Assembly: GCF_042853465.1 (NCBI RefSeq)
Contig: NZ_AP031497.1
Span: 2,790,001 to 2,854,000 of the forward strand
From: Simiduia litorea
GTDB lineage: Bacteria > Pseudomonadota > Gammaproteobacteria > Pseudomonadales > Cellvibrionaceae
Direction: 5' to 3'
Length of the DNA: 64,000 bases
Shown: positions 18,966 through 27,633 of the stretch, piece after piece
Layout: every line of letters begins with the position of its first letter
How positions within the stretch are numbered: position 1 is the first letter of the stretch
Notes under the pieces: model-generated
Told to the model about the DNA's origin: nothing
Databases searched by the model: none
The model's input: the letters and a program-made list of their open reading frames with translations, nothing else
Program-made: the position numbers and the translations under genes

Positions 18966-20354
18966 ATGGCAATTTCCGTATTCGACCTTTTTAAAGTCGG
19001 CATAGGCCCATCCAGCTCACACACCGTCGGCCCAATGATTGCTGCGCGACGATTTTTGCAAGAAATGCCGGTTGAGCTTACCCAAGTACACAGAGTTTGC
19101 GTGGATCTGTTTGGCTCCCTCGCCATGACAGGGGAAGGCCACGGCACGGATACGGCAATTTTACTAGGGCTCTCAGGTCAGGCGCCTGCAACAGTTCTCG
19201 TTGAAGACATAGCGCCCATTCTGTCGGCTATTGGGCGGGATAAAAATCTATCGCTTTTAGGTCGCCACACAATTGCCTTTGATAGCGTAAAAGATTTGAT
19301 TTTTAACAAAGGTGCAAGCCTGCCACAGCACCCTAACGGCATGACCTGCCAAGCGTTCGACGCCGCTGGCACGGCGCTATTTAGTAAAAGTTACTTTTCT
19401 ATTGGCGGCGGATTTGTGCTGGCCGAGGATGAATTTGCCGATGCCGAAAACTCAGGTTTCGACGCACCCTACGACTTCCAGTCGGCTAAAGAATTGCTGG
19501 CCATGGGCAAACAATCCGGCAAGCGCATCGATCAAATGGCGCTAGAAAATGAGTTGGCGCTAAAGTCTGAAGCAGAAGTCATCGACGGCGTTTATAAAAT
19601 TTGGAAAGTCATGGAAGCCTGCATCGCGCGCGGCTGTGAAACCAAGGGTATATTGCCAGGCTCGCTCGGGGTAAAACGTCGCGCCGCGCAAATGCACGAC
19701 GATTTACAGGAGCGCTTAGAGAATGGGGTGCCCGACGCATTAGCCGTGATGGACTGGGTTAGCTTATTTGCGCTGGCAGTTAACGAAGAAAATGCCGCCG
19801 GCGGTAAAGTCGTCACGGCACCCACCAATGGAGCTGCCGGTGTAATACCCGCCGTACTCGCTTACTACGTAAAATTTGTTTACACGCCTGACATGGGCGG
19901 CCTGAAAAAATTAGTGGTACGTTTTTTACTCGCCAGCGCCGCGATTGGCATGCTATTTAAACGCAACGCCTCAATATCAGCCGCTGAAGTGGGCTGCCAA
20001 GGAGAAATTGGTGTCGCTTGTTCGATGGCCGCGGGTGGCTTGACCGCTGTTATGGGCGGCACGAATGAGCAGGTAGAAAACGCCGCCGAGATCGGCATGG
20101 AGCACAATCTCGGGTTAACCTGCGATCCCATTGGCGGACTGGTTCAGATCCCTTGTATCGAACGCAACACCATGGGCGCCATTAAAGCCATTAACGCCTC
20201 GCGCTTAGCTCTACGCGGCGATGGCAGCCATCGCGTATCGCTCGACTCGGTCATTGAAACTATGTTTCAAACAGGTATCGACATGCAGGCAAAATATAAA
20301 GAAACCGCTGAAGGCGGGCTTGCCATCAATGCAGTCAATGTTGTCGAGTGTTGA
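18966..20354 (+). CDS. sdaA: L-serine dehydratase, iron-sulfur, single-chain
   Basis: 462 aa, the normal length of the single-chain SdaA/SdaB enzymes that deaminate L-serine to pyruvate and ammonia. The N-terminus (S-V-F-D-L-F-K-V-G-I-G-P-S-S-S-H-T) is the family signature of the beta-like domain. The C-terminal alpha-like domain carries the cysteines expected to bind the oxygen-labile 4Fe-4S cluster: V-G-C-Q-G-E, L-T-C-D-P-I-G-G and I-P-C-I-E-R. It is monocistronic and ends at a strong hairpin shared with the convergent hemerythrin gene. Likely role is serine catabolism; symbol sdaA is used although sdaB is equally possible. Confidence 0.95.
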   Translation: MAISVFDLFKVGIGPSSSHTVGPMIAARRFLQEMPVELTQVHRVCVDLFGSLAMTGEGHGTDTAILLGLSGQAPATVLVEDIAPILSAIGRDKNLSLLGRHTIAFDSVKDLIFNKGASLPQHPNGMTCQAFDAAGTALFSKSYFSIGGGFVLAEDEFADAENSGFDAPYDFQSAKELLAMGKQSGKRIDQMALENELALKSEAEVIDGVYKIWKVMEACIARGCETKGILPGSLGVKRRAAQMHDDLQERLENGVPDALAVMDWVSLFALAVNEENAAGGKVVTAPTNGAAGVIPAVLAYYVKFVYTPDMGGLKKLVVRFLLASAAIGMLFKRNASISAAEVGCQGEIGVACSMAAGGLTAVMGGTNEQVENAAEIGMEHNLGLTCDPIGGLVQIPCIERNTMGAIKAINASRLALRGDGSHRVSLDSVIETMFQTGIDMQAKYKETAEGGLAINAVNVVEC

Positions 20355-20373
20355 GAAAAATTTCTGACTTTAA

Positions 20374-20400
20374 ATTAGGGTGTAACATATACACCCTAAT
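20374..20400. terminator. Bidirectional hairpin between sdaA and the hemerythrin gene
   Basis: Eleven-bp perfect arms ATTAGGGTGTA (20374-20384) and TACACCCTAAT (20390-20400) enclose a 5-nt loop. The right arm overlaps the last codon and stop of the leftward gene. T-tracts are poor on both sides, so termination strength is uncertain. Confidence 0.6.
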
Positions 20401-20977
20401 CTCGCACATTCGATTGCGTCAACTGTGCCTCTCTGACTAACTGTGCGCCCAAGTTCTGATATTGGGCGCGCTGTAAACTGCCGAATAAACCATCTTCGCG
20501 CTTTGGCAACGACTCCGCGACGTCATCCCAGTCTTGATCCGTTAAACAACGCATCAATAACGGATACAAGCGAGCATTTTCCCGATGAATATGGGCCAAT
20601 TGGCCATGTACAAAACCACGAGTTTCTTCAATCACCCGTTCGCGAGGCACCACGCTATCAGATGCTATATGCTGATAGACTTTGAGCGCTATTTTTGTTT
20701 GATTTTCCAGCATCTGATGTTCATCCATCAGCCACTGAACGTCCCGAACCTGCTCCACGCCCTTTGCCTTCAACTTAGCAACTAAAGCGTCTTCCAGCGG
20801 GTGGTGCCATTGCTGCGGATAAGTATGGATATACTCCAAAACTTCAAGAATTAATGCGACATTGAAGGTATGGTTTTCCGCGCCCAGCTCTAAACAATCA
20901 ATCTCTCGCTGAACACACTGTAATAATCGCAGAAAGTTCGCGTGATCTTGGCGCAAAGTCATTAACAGGGCATGCAT
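20396..20977 (-). CDS. Hemerythrin HHE-domain protein
   Basis: 193 aa, all-helical. Likely di-iron ligands are spread over the helices: D-H near residue 12, the H-T-Y-x-x-x-W-H-H-P-L-E-D stretch (helix 2), M-D-E-H-Q (helix 3) and H-G-Q-L-A-H-I-H-R-E-N (helix 4). This fits bacterial HHE proteins that bind O2 or NO or protect iron centres, and a cytoplasmic place is expected because no signal peptide is seen. It is convergent with sdaA, whose Fe-S cluster is oxygen sensitive, but a functional link is only a guess. A GGAG motif lies upstream of the ATG. Confidence 0.85.
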   Translation of the reverse strand: MHALLMTLRQDHANFLRLLQCVQREIDCLELGAENHTFNVALILEVLEYIHTYPQQWHHPLEDALVAKLKAKGVEQVRDVQWLMDEHQMLENQTKIALKVYQHIASDSVVPRERVIEETRGFVHGQLAHIHRENARLYPLLMRCLTDQDWDDVAESLPKREDGLFGSLQRAQYQNLGAQLVREAQLTQSNVRD

Positions 20978-21048
20978 AAGGAGGCTCCAGCCAATTGTGT
21001 TCTGTCACAACATACGCCAGGGAAAAGACAGCTCCGTGGACAAATCAA

Positions 21049-22473
21049 TTATAGACTTGCAAAAGCCTCTATCGCCAATCGCCGTGTTACCTTTAAGTCG
21101 ACCAAAGGCGCTGGATATCCCCTCCTTTCAGAAGCGCGCGGAGAATGAATAAGCTTACCGCTCAGGTGGCTAAGCTCCGGTAGCCAAGTGCGAATAAACT
21201 CACCGTCGGGATCAAACCGTTCAGACTGGCTGACTGGATTAAACACGCGAAAGTAAGGTGCTGCATCGGTGCCTGTTGAGGCGCTCCACTGCCAGCCGCC
21301 ATTATTCGCCGCAAAATCCGCATCGACTAATTGTTGCATGAAGTAAGCTTCACCCAGACGCCAATCAATGAACAAATTTTTAGTAAGATAACTAGCCACC
21401 ACCATGCGCAAGCGATTGTGCATCCAGCCAGTTTGATTCAATTGCGCCATAGCTGCATCAACAATCGGAACGCCGGTTTTTCCCTCGCACCACAGGCTAA
21501 AATCCTCTGGAGCGTTGCGCCACTGCACGGCCCGGGTCTTATCTTGAAAGGGAAGGTTTTTCGACACTTTCGGAAAATGCCACATCACATAATGGTAAAA
21601 ATCTCGCCAAGCCAATTCGTTTAGCCAGGTTTGCATAGACGGATCGAACCAATCACCCTGTGCTTCATTGAGCCATGCAGTAACACACTGGCGCGGGCCA
21701 ATCACACCCGCGGCAAGATAGGGCGATAAAGACGACGTCCCCTCTACAGCGGGAAAGTCGCGCTGCAGCTGGTAGTCTCTAACGGACTCAGACAAAAACT
21801 GATAGAGCCTACGCTGTGCCTCCTCTTCGCCGGCTGGCCATAATGTCTGCAAGTGCTGGCAGTCTTCTGCGCTTTCAGCACCGGTATAAAGAGCGTCTAC
21901 CTGCAGAGGTACACGCACCTGTTTGGATCGGGTCTTTGACTCGCCCTTCACTTTCGGTGCTTGCCATTGGGACATTAACAGCGACAACCAATTCTTTTTA
22001 AAGGCGCTGAAAACTTTATAGGCAGTGCCCGATAACGTGAGCACTTGATCAGGATTAACTAAACAGCGATCTTGATTGACGTGTAGCTCAACACCTTGGT
22101 TTTGCAGCGAGGTCGACACACGCTTATCTCTTTGACGCTCATCCCAGCCAAACTCAACTTGCCAGTGCGCATCTGAAATGTTGTTTTCTTTAGCGAACTT
22201 CATAAGCACCGCTGGTGCATCATCGAACCTAGGGGCCTCGAGCAACACCAACTCAATATCATGACTAGCCAGCGACGTCGATAATTCGACAAGCTGGCGC
22301 GCAATAAAATCGCGCTTAGGTAAGCCGAGGTTATGGCCTTGCCACTGGGTCTGACTAATCAGAAACACGGCGTAGACTTTTCCACCGGACGTTTTTGCCC
22401 GCGACCAAGCTGAGCGCAAGGCTCGGTTATCATGCACTCTAAGATCCGCGCGAAACCAAACTAATTGATTCAT
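21049..22473 (-). CDS. phrB: Deoxyribodipyrimidine photolyase
   Basis: About 474 aa from the ATG at 22473; an upstream TTG at 22491 is less likely because the family starts with the motif L-V-W-F-R-x-D-L-R-x-x-D-N directly after Met. The N-terminal alpha/beta domain binds the antenna cofactor. The C-terminal FAD domain shows E-L-A-W-R-D-F-Y, G-x-T-G-x-P-x-V-D-A-x-M, W-M-H-N-R-x-R-M and N-N-G-G-W-Q-W-x-A-S-T-G-T-D-A, the last typical of class I CPD photolyases. The enzyme repairs UV cyclobutane dimers using blue light. It is downstream of a YbgA-like gene (gap about 40 bp), as in the E. coli ybgA-phr operon. Confidence 0.95.
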   Translation of the reverse strand: MNQLVWFRADLRVHDNRALRSAWSRAKTSGGKVYAVFLISQTQWQGHNLGLPKRDFIARQLVELSTSLASHDIELVLLEAPRFDDAPAVLMKFAKENNISDAHWQVEFGWDERQRDKRVSTSLQNQGVELHVNQDRCLVNPDQVLTLSGTAYKVFSAFKKNWLSLLMSQWQAPKVKGESKTRSKQVRVPLQVDALYTGAESAEDCQHLQTLWPAGEEEAQRRLYQFLSESVRDYQLQRDFPAVEGTSSLSPYLAAGVIGPRQCVTAWLNEAQGDWFDPSMQTWLNELAWRDFYHYVMWHFPKVSKNLPFQDKTRAVQWRNAPEDFSLWCEGKTGVPIVDAAMAQLNQTGWMHNRLRMVVASYLTKNLFIDWRLGEAYFMQQLVDADFAANNGGWQWSASTGTDAAPYFRVFNPVSQSERFDPDGEFIRTWLPELSHLSGKLIHSPRASERRGYPAPLVDLKVTRRLAIEAFASL

Positions 22474-22515
22474 AATATTTAACTCTAACAACGTTTGATT
22501 TTTACCGGCCGAGCT

Positions 22516-23472
22516 CTAAATAAAACTACGCAAACCCAACTCAGGCGCGTGTGGCGACCAATAGGTTTGATTGCGCAAATAATCGTCGCGACTGCGTTTT
22601 AAATGATGTTTAAACAACGTCAGTGGCGCCACCAAGGGTGTGACCCCCAATCGGTATTGATCAATGGCGGCTAATAACTCTTGCCTATCTTCAGCGTCGA
22701 CAAAGCGCTTGAAGTAGCCAAGTAAATGCAAAAGCACATTACTGTGGCTCTTTCTATCAGCCAATTTCTTCAGCCCCTCCATCAACAAGGCGATAAATTT
22801 CACAGCTACTTCATCGACAGGCAGTTTGTCGTGATTGGCCAGCAATTTACCCACCGCGCGATAATGAGGTTGTGAATGTGCCATCAATTGATATTTATAG
22901 GGGCTGTAAAACTCAATTAATTTACCCATGGTCAGCGCCTCGTTATTGAGCAGTCGCCACTCGCGGTAAATGTTTAGGCGCACCATAAAATTTTCGCGAA
23001 TGACCAGATCGTTTAGCCGACCAGCATCTTCAAAGGGCAGCAACGGGTTGGCTTTTTGTACCGCAAGTGCAAACAGCCCGACACCGTTTTTATCTGCCTG
23101 ATAGCCGTTAGTTCGATAGGTCTTGACGTTGGCAGGGCCGCAACTGGGCGAGTCATTCATAAACACAAAGCCGTCCAAATCGGGATGACGCTGCATGAAA
23201 TCCCTACCGATTTGGGTGAGAGCGTCAGCGTAATCAACGTCCGCAGACGGATCTTGGCTAGGCACCACTTTAATAAGATCTTCGCTACGCACTAAGCGTA
23301 TAGCGGGCCTAGGTACTGGCAAACCAATGGCAACTTCGGGGCAAATAGGCACGAAATCAGCCTGGGTCGCCAGCACTCGCTCACAGAAATCACTGCGCTT
23401 GTGACCAGCGTTAAAACGCACTTTCTGCCCCATCAAACAGGCGCTAACACCTACTTTTAATTTACCGCTCAT
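22516..23472 (-). CDS. DUF523 + DUF1722 protein (YbgA-like), partner of photolyase
   Basis: 318 aa. The first half is DUF523, with V-G-V-S-A-C-L-M-G near the start, I-C-P-E-V and a S-P-S-C-G-P motif whose cysteines could bind a metal or Fe-S centre. The second half is DUF1722 (the YbgA domain; K-x-x-L-M-A-H-x-x-x-x-Y-R, about residues 190-310). E. coli splits these functions and keeps ybgA directly before phr. Linkage to photolyase genes is widely conserved, so a role in UV repair or thiouridine-type RNA chemistry has been suggested, but the activity is not settled. It is first in the two-gene operon. Confidence 0.85.
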   Translation of the reverse strand: MSGKLKVGVSACLMGQKVRFNAGHKRSDFCERVLATQADFVPICPEVAIGLPVPRPAIRLVRSEDLIKVVPSQDPSADVDYADALTQIGRDFMQRHPDLDGFVFMNDSPSCGPANVKTYRTNGYQADKNGVGLFALAVQKANPLLPFEDAGRLNDLVIRENFMVRLNIYREWRLLNNEALTMGKLIEFYSPYKYQLMAHSQPHYRAVGKLLANHDKLPVDEVAVKFIALLMEGLKKLADRKSHSNVLLHLLGYFKRFVDAEDRQELLAAIDQYRLGVTPLVAPLTLFKHHLKRSRDDYLRNQTYWSPHAPELGLRSFI

Positions 23473-23566
23473 AAATGCCTCCGATTTTTAGACGATACGC
23501 ACCTTTGTAACCTTTGGATCAGACGCAACTAGAAACCGAGGGTGAATATGCACTATATTTATCGAT

Positions 23567-23839
23567 ATGAAGCGGCTAGCAAACCTTAAAGATAGACTCT
23601 ACCAGCACTACAGCGCACCGCTGACAGACTCATTCGCCCAATTTAAGCTGGGCTCCATGTTATTTTTCTTCGGTTTGGTGCTGGTGTATATGACCCAGCA
23701 ATTGCTAGACGACTCGTTGCGCCAGGAGATAATTGCGGCCGTCGGCCTAGCTATTGCTGCACTCGGCTTTTTAGTTGCTATGAGCGCCCATGTGAGGATG
23801 CTGATCAGCCGGTTATTGCATTTTTTTAAGCGTCATTAA
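23567..23839 (+). CDS. Small two-helix membrane protein of unknown function
   Basis: 90 aa. An N-terminal amphipathic, basic segment is followed by two transmembrane helices (about residues 28-45 and 56-76) and a basic C-tail, K-R-H. It is divergent from the YbgA-like gene and overlaps the end of the convergent rsmJ by 14 bp. I do not recognise the family. Codon use looks normal and the hydrophobic pattern is clean, so it is probably real, but no function can be given. Confidence 0.6.
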   Translation: MKRLANLKDRLYQHYSAPLTDSFAQFKLGSMLFFFGLVLVYMTQQLLDDSLRQEIIAAVGLAIAALGFLVAMSAHVRMLISRLLHFFKRH

Positions 23840-24647
23840 CATCGCCGAAATCCGGCAGTAATTTGTCCGGCATTTTCTTGATCGGGTAGACATCGAATCG
23901 GCTCGACTTGCCGGCTAGCTCCAGCGCTGGCTTCTGCCCAGCCAAATAAGGGGCTTTGCGGGGGCGCTTCACCACCACTCTAAAGCGAGCGGCCTCCAGC
24001 GCTTGGCTTAATAACAAGTCTTGATCCAAGTCTTCGCCCACTAAGCTGTGGAAAGCCGTCATTTCCTTTTTAACCGCTGCACTTTTCTCGCGCGAGGGAA
24101 ACATCGGGTCTAAAAATATGACATCGGCTTGACGCATGCCTTGGGTGGAGTCGGTTTGTGCATTAAGTAGACGCATTCTCGAAAAAATAGGCTGCAATTG
24201 CACATCGCCAGAGGCCAGATGACGAGCCCGATTAAGACCATCCGATAACAGTGCATAAACCACAGGATTGCGCTCCTGCAAGAGCACGCCAGCGCCAAGG
24301 CTTGCCAACACGAAGCTATCCCCACCTAAGCCCGCAGTCGCATCCAGTACCAGAGGGCAGACGCTAGGCTTCAGGCCTACCGCCTTGGCCACCATTTGGC
24401 CGCGACCACCACCAAATTGACGACGATGATCTGCTGCGCCACCGGTAAAATCGACCCATATTGGCCCCGGTGCCTTTCGCCCCGTGTATTGAAGCTGGAG
24501 GCCAGCCGGGGTTAGTTGTAACACCAAGTCTGGATCAGCCAAGCGTGCGGCGTCCGAGAAGCCGAGCAACTGAAAACCAAATTGACTGGCCAGTGTTTCG
24601 GCCGCGGCAGCCAAATTTGCATCCGTAAAAATCAGTGGGCAGGTCAC
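23826..24647 (-). CDS. rsmJ: 16S rRNA m2G1516 methyltransferase RsmJ
   Basis: 273 aa, matching the UPF0341/RsmJ family length. Recognisable parts are the central W-V-D-F-T-G-G-A-A-D-H-R-R-x-F-G-G-G-R-G-Q-x-x-A-K-A-V-G stretch and the SAM-binding L-D-A-T-A-G-L-G-x-D-S-F-V-L-A motif, then I-F-L-D-P-M-F-P (catalytic N/D-P-P-like loop), A-V-K-K-E-M and R-V-V-V-K-R-P-R-K-A-P. It methylates G1516 of 16S rRNA at N2 using SAM. Its 3' end overlaps the convergent small membrane gene. Confidence 0.93.
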   Translation of the reverse strand: MTCPLIFTDANLAAAAETLASQFGFQLLGFSDAARLADPDLVLQLTPAGLQLQYTGRKAPGPIWVDFTGGAADHRRQFGGGRGQMVAKAVGLKPSVCPLVLDATAGLGGDSFVLASLGAGVLLQERNPVVYALLSDGLNRARHLASGDVQLQPIFSRMRLLNAQTDSTQGMRQADVIFLDPMFPSREKSAAVKKEMTAFHSLVGEDLDQDLLLSQALEAARFRVVVKRPRKAPYLAGQKPALELAGKSSRFDVYPIKKMPDKLLPDFGDVNDA

Positions 24648-24761
24648 ACAAACCTCGTCAGCGTTGTTTACCCACTATTCTACGTGAGACCCATGCACGA
24701 GCAGAAACTTTATGGCTTAGCCAAGGCACTGTGCACAAAAAACACGCATATCACCTTTCAT

Positions 24762-25976
24762 TTACAACCCAAAAGGATTTTGCAGTGATGGCGACGGCTC
24801 AGTGAACCAGCGCGGGCCTGTATCAGTCATATAGAAATGGTCTTCTAAACGCACGCCAAACTCACCTGGCAGTACCAGCATGGGTTCATTAGAAAAAACC
24901 ATGCCTGTTTTTAAGGGCGTTTGATTGCCGCGCACAAGATAAGGCCATTCGTGAATATCGAGACCACAGCCATGACCGGTTCGATGTGGCAGACCCGGTA
25001 GTGCATAATCGGCACTAAAACCCTGCGCAGCCAAAACCTCTCGTGCCGCATCATCGGGCGCAGCGCAGGGGGCATTGAGTTGCGCCGCGTTAAAGGCAGC
25101 CAGCTGCGCCAACCGCTCGGCTTCAAATGCTTGCTGCTGGCGTTCGGTTATCTCGCCAAAGGCAAAGCTGCGAGTAATGTCGGAATTGTAGCCGTGCAGC
25201 TGACAACCGGTATCGATCAACACCCAATCATTGTCTTGCAATATCTGCGGATTTTTCACCCCGTGCGGAAAACTCGATGCCACGCCGAATAAAACGATAC
25301 AAAAAGAAGACCCCGTGGCGCCCACCGCGCGATGCGCGTCATCAATATAGTTTTTAACCTCCGTTGTGCTGATGCCTGCACGTAAAATAGACGCCGCAGC
25401 CTTATGTACCTCGATGGTCATATCTTTTGCGCGCTGCATCAAGGCGATTTCCCGTTCTGACTTCTGCATCCGGCAACCGGCGCTGATAACATCGGCATTA
25501 ACCCAACGGTAAGCAGGACAGGCCTTAGCGATGCCATCGGTGATAAAGAAAGACGCACTCTCATCGAGACCAATCAGTCCATCCCTAATACCAAGTTGTG
25601 CCAACACCTGACCAAACAATGCGTAGGGACTCTCGTGCTCTTGCCAGCCGTGAAAGGTGCCAGGTACAAGCATGAATTCATTGAGGGTGTTTTCTTCGAA
25701 GGCTGGGCCAATGAATTGCAACTCACCAGTAGCCGGCAAGATTGCACCCACCATGCGCTCGCTGGCATACCACTGCATTCCAGTAAAGTAATAAAGGTTG
25801 GTGCCAGCATTCAAATACATAGCAGCGATATTTTGCGCTTGCATCAGCGCTTGTGCGCGCGCAATTCGGGCCTGAAATTCAGCAACCGGCAGCGGTGCTA
25901 CATCGGCGTTCATCACCTGTAGTTTTGCCAACGCCTGCTCGGGCGTTGAGCCACCTACACCTAAACACTTGGTCAT
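24762..25976 (-). CDS. M24 family metallopeptidase (Xaa-Pro peptidase-like)
   Basis: 404 aa with a creatinase-type N-terminal domain (about 30-165) and a C-terminal pita-bread domain. All five dinuclear metal ligands are visible: Asp in V-L-I-D-T-G-C, Asp in Y-N-S-D-I-T-R-S-F, His in G-H-G-C-G-L-D-I-H-E-W-P, Glu in F-S-N-E-P-M-L-V and Glu in V-R-L-E-D-H-F-Y. The G-H-G-x-G-x-x-x-H motif favours aminopeptidase P/prolidase function on peptides with proline, probably cytoplasmic. The N-terminus may start later than the first Met, as about 25 residues precede the conserved domain. Single gene, divergent from the PstS-OmpA gene. Confidence 0.88.
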   Translation of the reverse strand: MTKCLGVGGSTPEQALAKLQVMNADVAPLPVAEFQARIARAQALMQAQNIAAMYLNAGTNLYYFTGMQWYASERMVGAILPATGELQFIGPAFEENTLNEFMLVPGTFHGWQEHESPYALFGQVLAQLGIRDGLIGLDESASFFITDGIAKACPAYRWVNADVISAGCRMQKSEREIALMQRAKDMTIEVHKAAASILRAGISTTEVKNYIDDAHRAVGATGSSFCIVLFGVASSFPHGVKNPQILQDNDWVLIDTGCQLHGYNSDITRSFAFGEITERQQQAFEAERLAQLAAFNAAQLNAPCAAPDDAAREVLAAQGFSADYALPGLPHRTGHGCGLDIHEWPYLVRGNQTPLKTGMVFSNEPMLVLPGEFGVRLEDHFYMTDTGPRWFTEPSPSLQNPFGL

Positions 25977-26112
25977 AATTCACTCTCTCAATGTAACCGT
26001 GAAGGGTGACTTTAAAATATTGTATACACTTTAAAGCCTTCGTGCTGATTAGACTCTTGAGCGTCACAATTCCCCAATAAAATATCAGACTCGTCTTTCA
26101 GGCGTCATCAAA

Positions 26113-26130
26113 CTGCAACATGACTGTCAT
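26113..26130 (+). promoter_or_regulatory. Candidate Pho box
   Basis: CTGCAAC-ATGA-CTGTCAT fits the PhoB consensus of two CTGTCAT-like 7-mers 11 bp apart: the second half is perfect and the first agrees at 5 of 7 with pyrimidine allowed at the end. It lies about 60 bp upstream of the start of a phosphate-binding-protein homologue. No good -10 is evident at the expected distance, which lowers confidence. Confidence 0.45.
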
Positions 26131-26188
26131 ATCTTGCCACGCGCCCAAACCCAGCCGCATTCAGCCCCAGACTCAAAAGGAAGTCACT

Positions 26189-27535
26189 ATGAGCAATGAG
26201 CCACAGCCGTTAAGCAACCTACTGTATGCCACCTTAGGTGCGATTTGGCTAACCCTTTCACCGCTTAGCTTGGCCGATATGCCAAGGGTGACCGAAGGCC
26301 TACTATTTACCGCCAAGGGTTCTAACACAGTAGGCGCCGAGCTGGTGCCTCGAATGGCTGAACAATACTTGCAAGCAAAAGGCTTGATCAATATTAGCCG
26401 TCAAGCCCTAGGTCGTGAAAACGAATATCGCGTGATCGGCTTTCAATCCAATCAGACTCAGCCAAGTTATATCGATATCGCTGCACACGGTTCCTCTACC
26501 GCATTCGAAGGCCTAGATAACCAGTCTGCCGACATCGGTATGGCATCGCGCCGGATCAAGTCCGAAGAAGTACAAATGCTTACACACCTCGGCGACATGG
26601 AGAGTTTTGCAGCGGAAAAAGTCATCGCCATCGACGGGCTCGCCATCATCGTGCACCCGCAAAATAAATTAGCTGCACTAAACAGTGAGCAGGTGGCCAA
26701 AATATTTTCTGGCGAAATAAGCCAGTGGAGCCAGCTTGGCGGCGGGCAAGGCGATATTGTGCGCTACGCCCGAGACGAAAACTCCGGCACTTGGGACACC
26801 TTTAAAAATTTGGTACTGGGTAAGCTGCCGCTAGCTAAAGGCACAGCGCGCTTTGAATCCAACGACGAACTTTCCAAGCACGTTGCCGGTAATATTAACG
26901 GCATCGGTTTTGTCGGCCTAGCCGCAGTGAATAAAGCCAAGGCACTCGCCATCTACAACCAAGGCACCGAGGCCATGCTGCCCACTGAAATCGCCGTTGC
27001 CACCGAGGATTACCTGTTGTCGCGGCGCCTTTATCTGTATCTATCACCGAACTCGAGCAATCCCTTGGTCAACGATTTTATTCATTTTGCTCAGGGCCAA
27101 GCGGGTCAGTCGGTCGTAGAAGACGTCGGCTATGTATCGCAAAATCCAAGCTTGGTAAAACCAGATCTGAACAATATCGAAGATCCAGATTATCTGGCGC
27201 TCGTTAAAAACGCTCAGCGTCTTTCAGTCAATATTCGCTTTAACGCCGGCAGTGCTGAATTAGATAATAAAGCCCTGCAAGATGTCGCGCGTTTAGCCGC
27301 GTTTATGGCGCAACCGGAGCAACAAAACCAACAATTGCTATTGATCGGCTTTGGCGATGCCAAACAAACCGCTTCGCGCGCCACGGTACTTTCAAAGTTA
27401 CGGGCTACCGCGGTCAAAATGGCGCTATACAATCAGGGGATCGGCTCTGCGCCAGTCGCCGGATTCGGTGCCAGCAAGCAGGTCGATGGATCGAATAAAG
27501 AGCGGAATCAACGGGTAGAAGTTTGGTTGCAGTAA
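26189..27535 (+). CDS. PstS-like phosphate-binding protein fused to an OmpA-type C-terminal domain
   Basis: 448 aa from the ATG at 26189, chosen because AAAGGAAG lies just upstream and a signal peptide follows at once; the earlier ATG at 26120 falls inside the candidate Pho box. Residues about 30-310 are a PstS-like binding domain, with G-S-N-T-V near its N-terminus, G-S-S-T-A-F, D-I-G-M-A-S-R and S-G-T-W-D-T-F. The last ~120 residues are OmpA/Pal-like (I-R-F-N-A-G-S-A-E-L and R-N-Q-R-V-E-V), which binds peptidoglycan. It probably holds phosphate-binding activity at the cell wall or outer membrane, perhaps in phosphate starvation. No pstCAB or phoU genes are nearby. Confidence 0.85.
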   Translation: MSNEPQPLSNLLYATLGAIWLTLSPLSLADMPRVTEGLLFTAKGSNTVGAELVPRMAEQYLQAKGLINISRQALGRENEYRVIGFQSNQTQPSYIDIAAHGSSTAFEGLDNQSADIGMASRRIKSEEVQMLTHLGDMESFAAEKVIAIDGLAIIVHPQNKLAALNSEQVAKIFSGEISQWSQLGGGQGDIVRYARDENSGTWDTFKNLVLGKLPLAKGTARFESNDELSKHVAGNINGIGFVGLAAVNKAKALAIYNQGTEAMLPTEIAVATEDYLLSRRLYLYLSPNSSNPLVNDFIHFAQGQAGQSVVEDVGYVSQNPSLVKPDLNNIEDPDYLALVKNAQRLSVNIRFNAGSAELDNKALQDVARLAAFMAQPEQQNQQLLLIGFGDAKQTASRATVLSKLRATAVKMALYNQGIGSAPVAGFGASKQVDGSNKERNQRVEVWLQ

Positions 27536-27633
27536 GTGCAAAGGATTCCAGCTTGGGGCACAAACGCGCAGGTTTCCGCACTATCGAAAGTACTTAACAA
27601 TCTTCGATTCAGGTGCCTAAAAGAGGCTGGCTA

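Noticed and set aside
26120..26188. Upstream start of the PstS-OmpA protein
   Set aside because: The ATG lies in the candidate Pho box and would place 23 hydrophilic residues before the signal peptide; the ATG at 26189 has a strong ribosome site.
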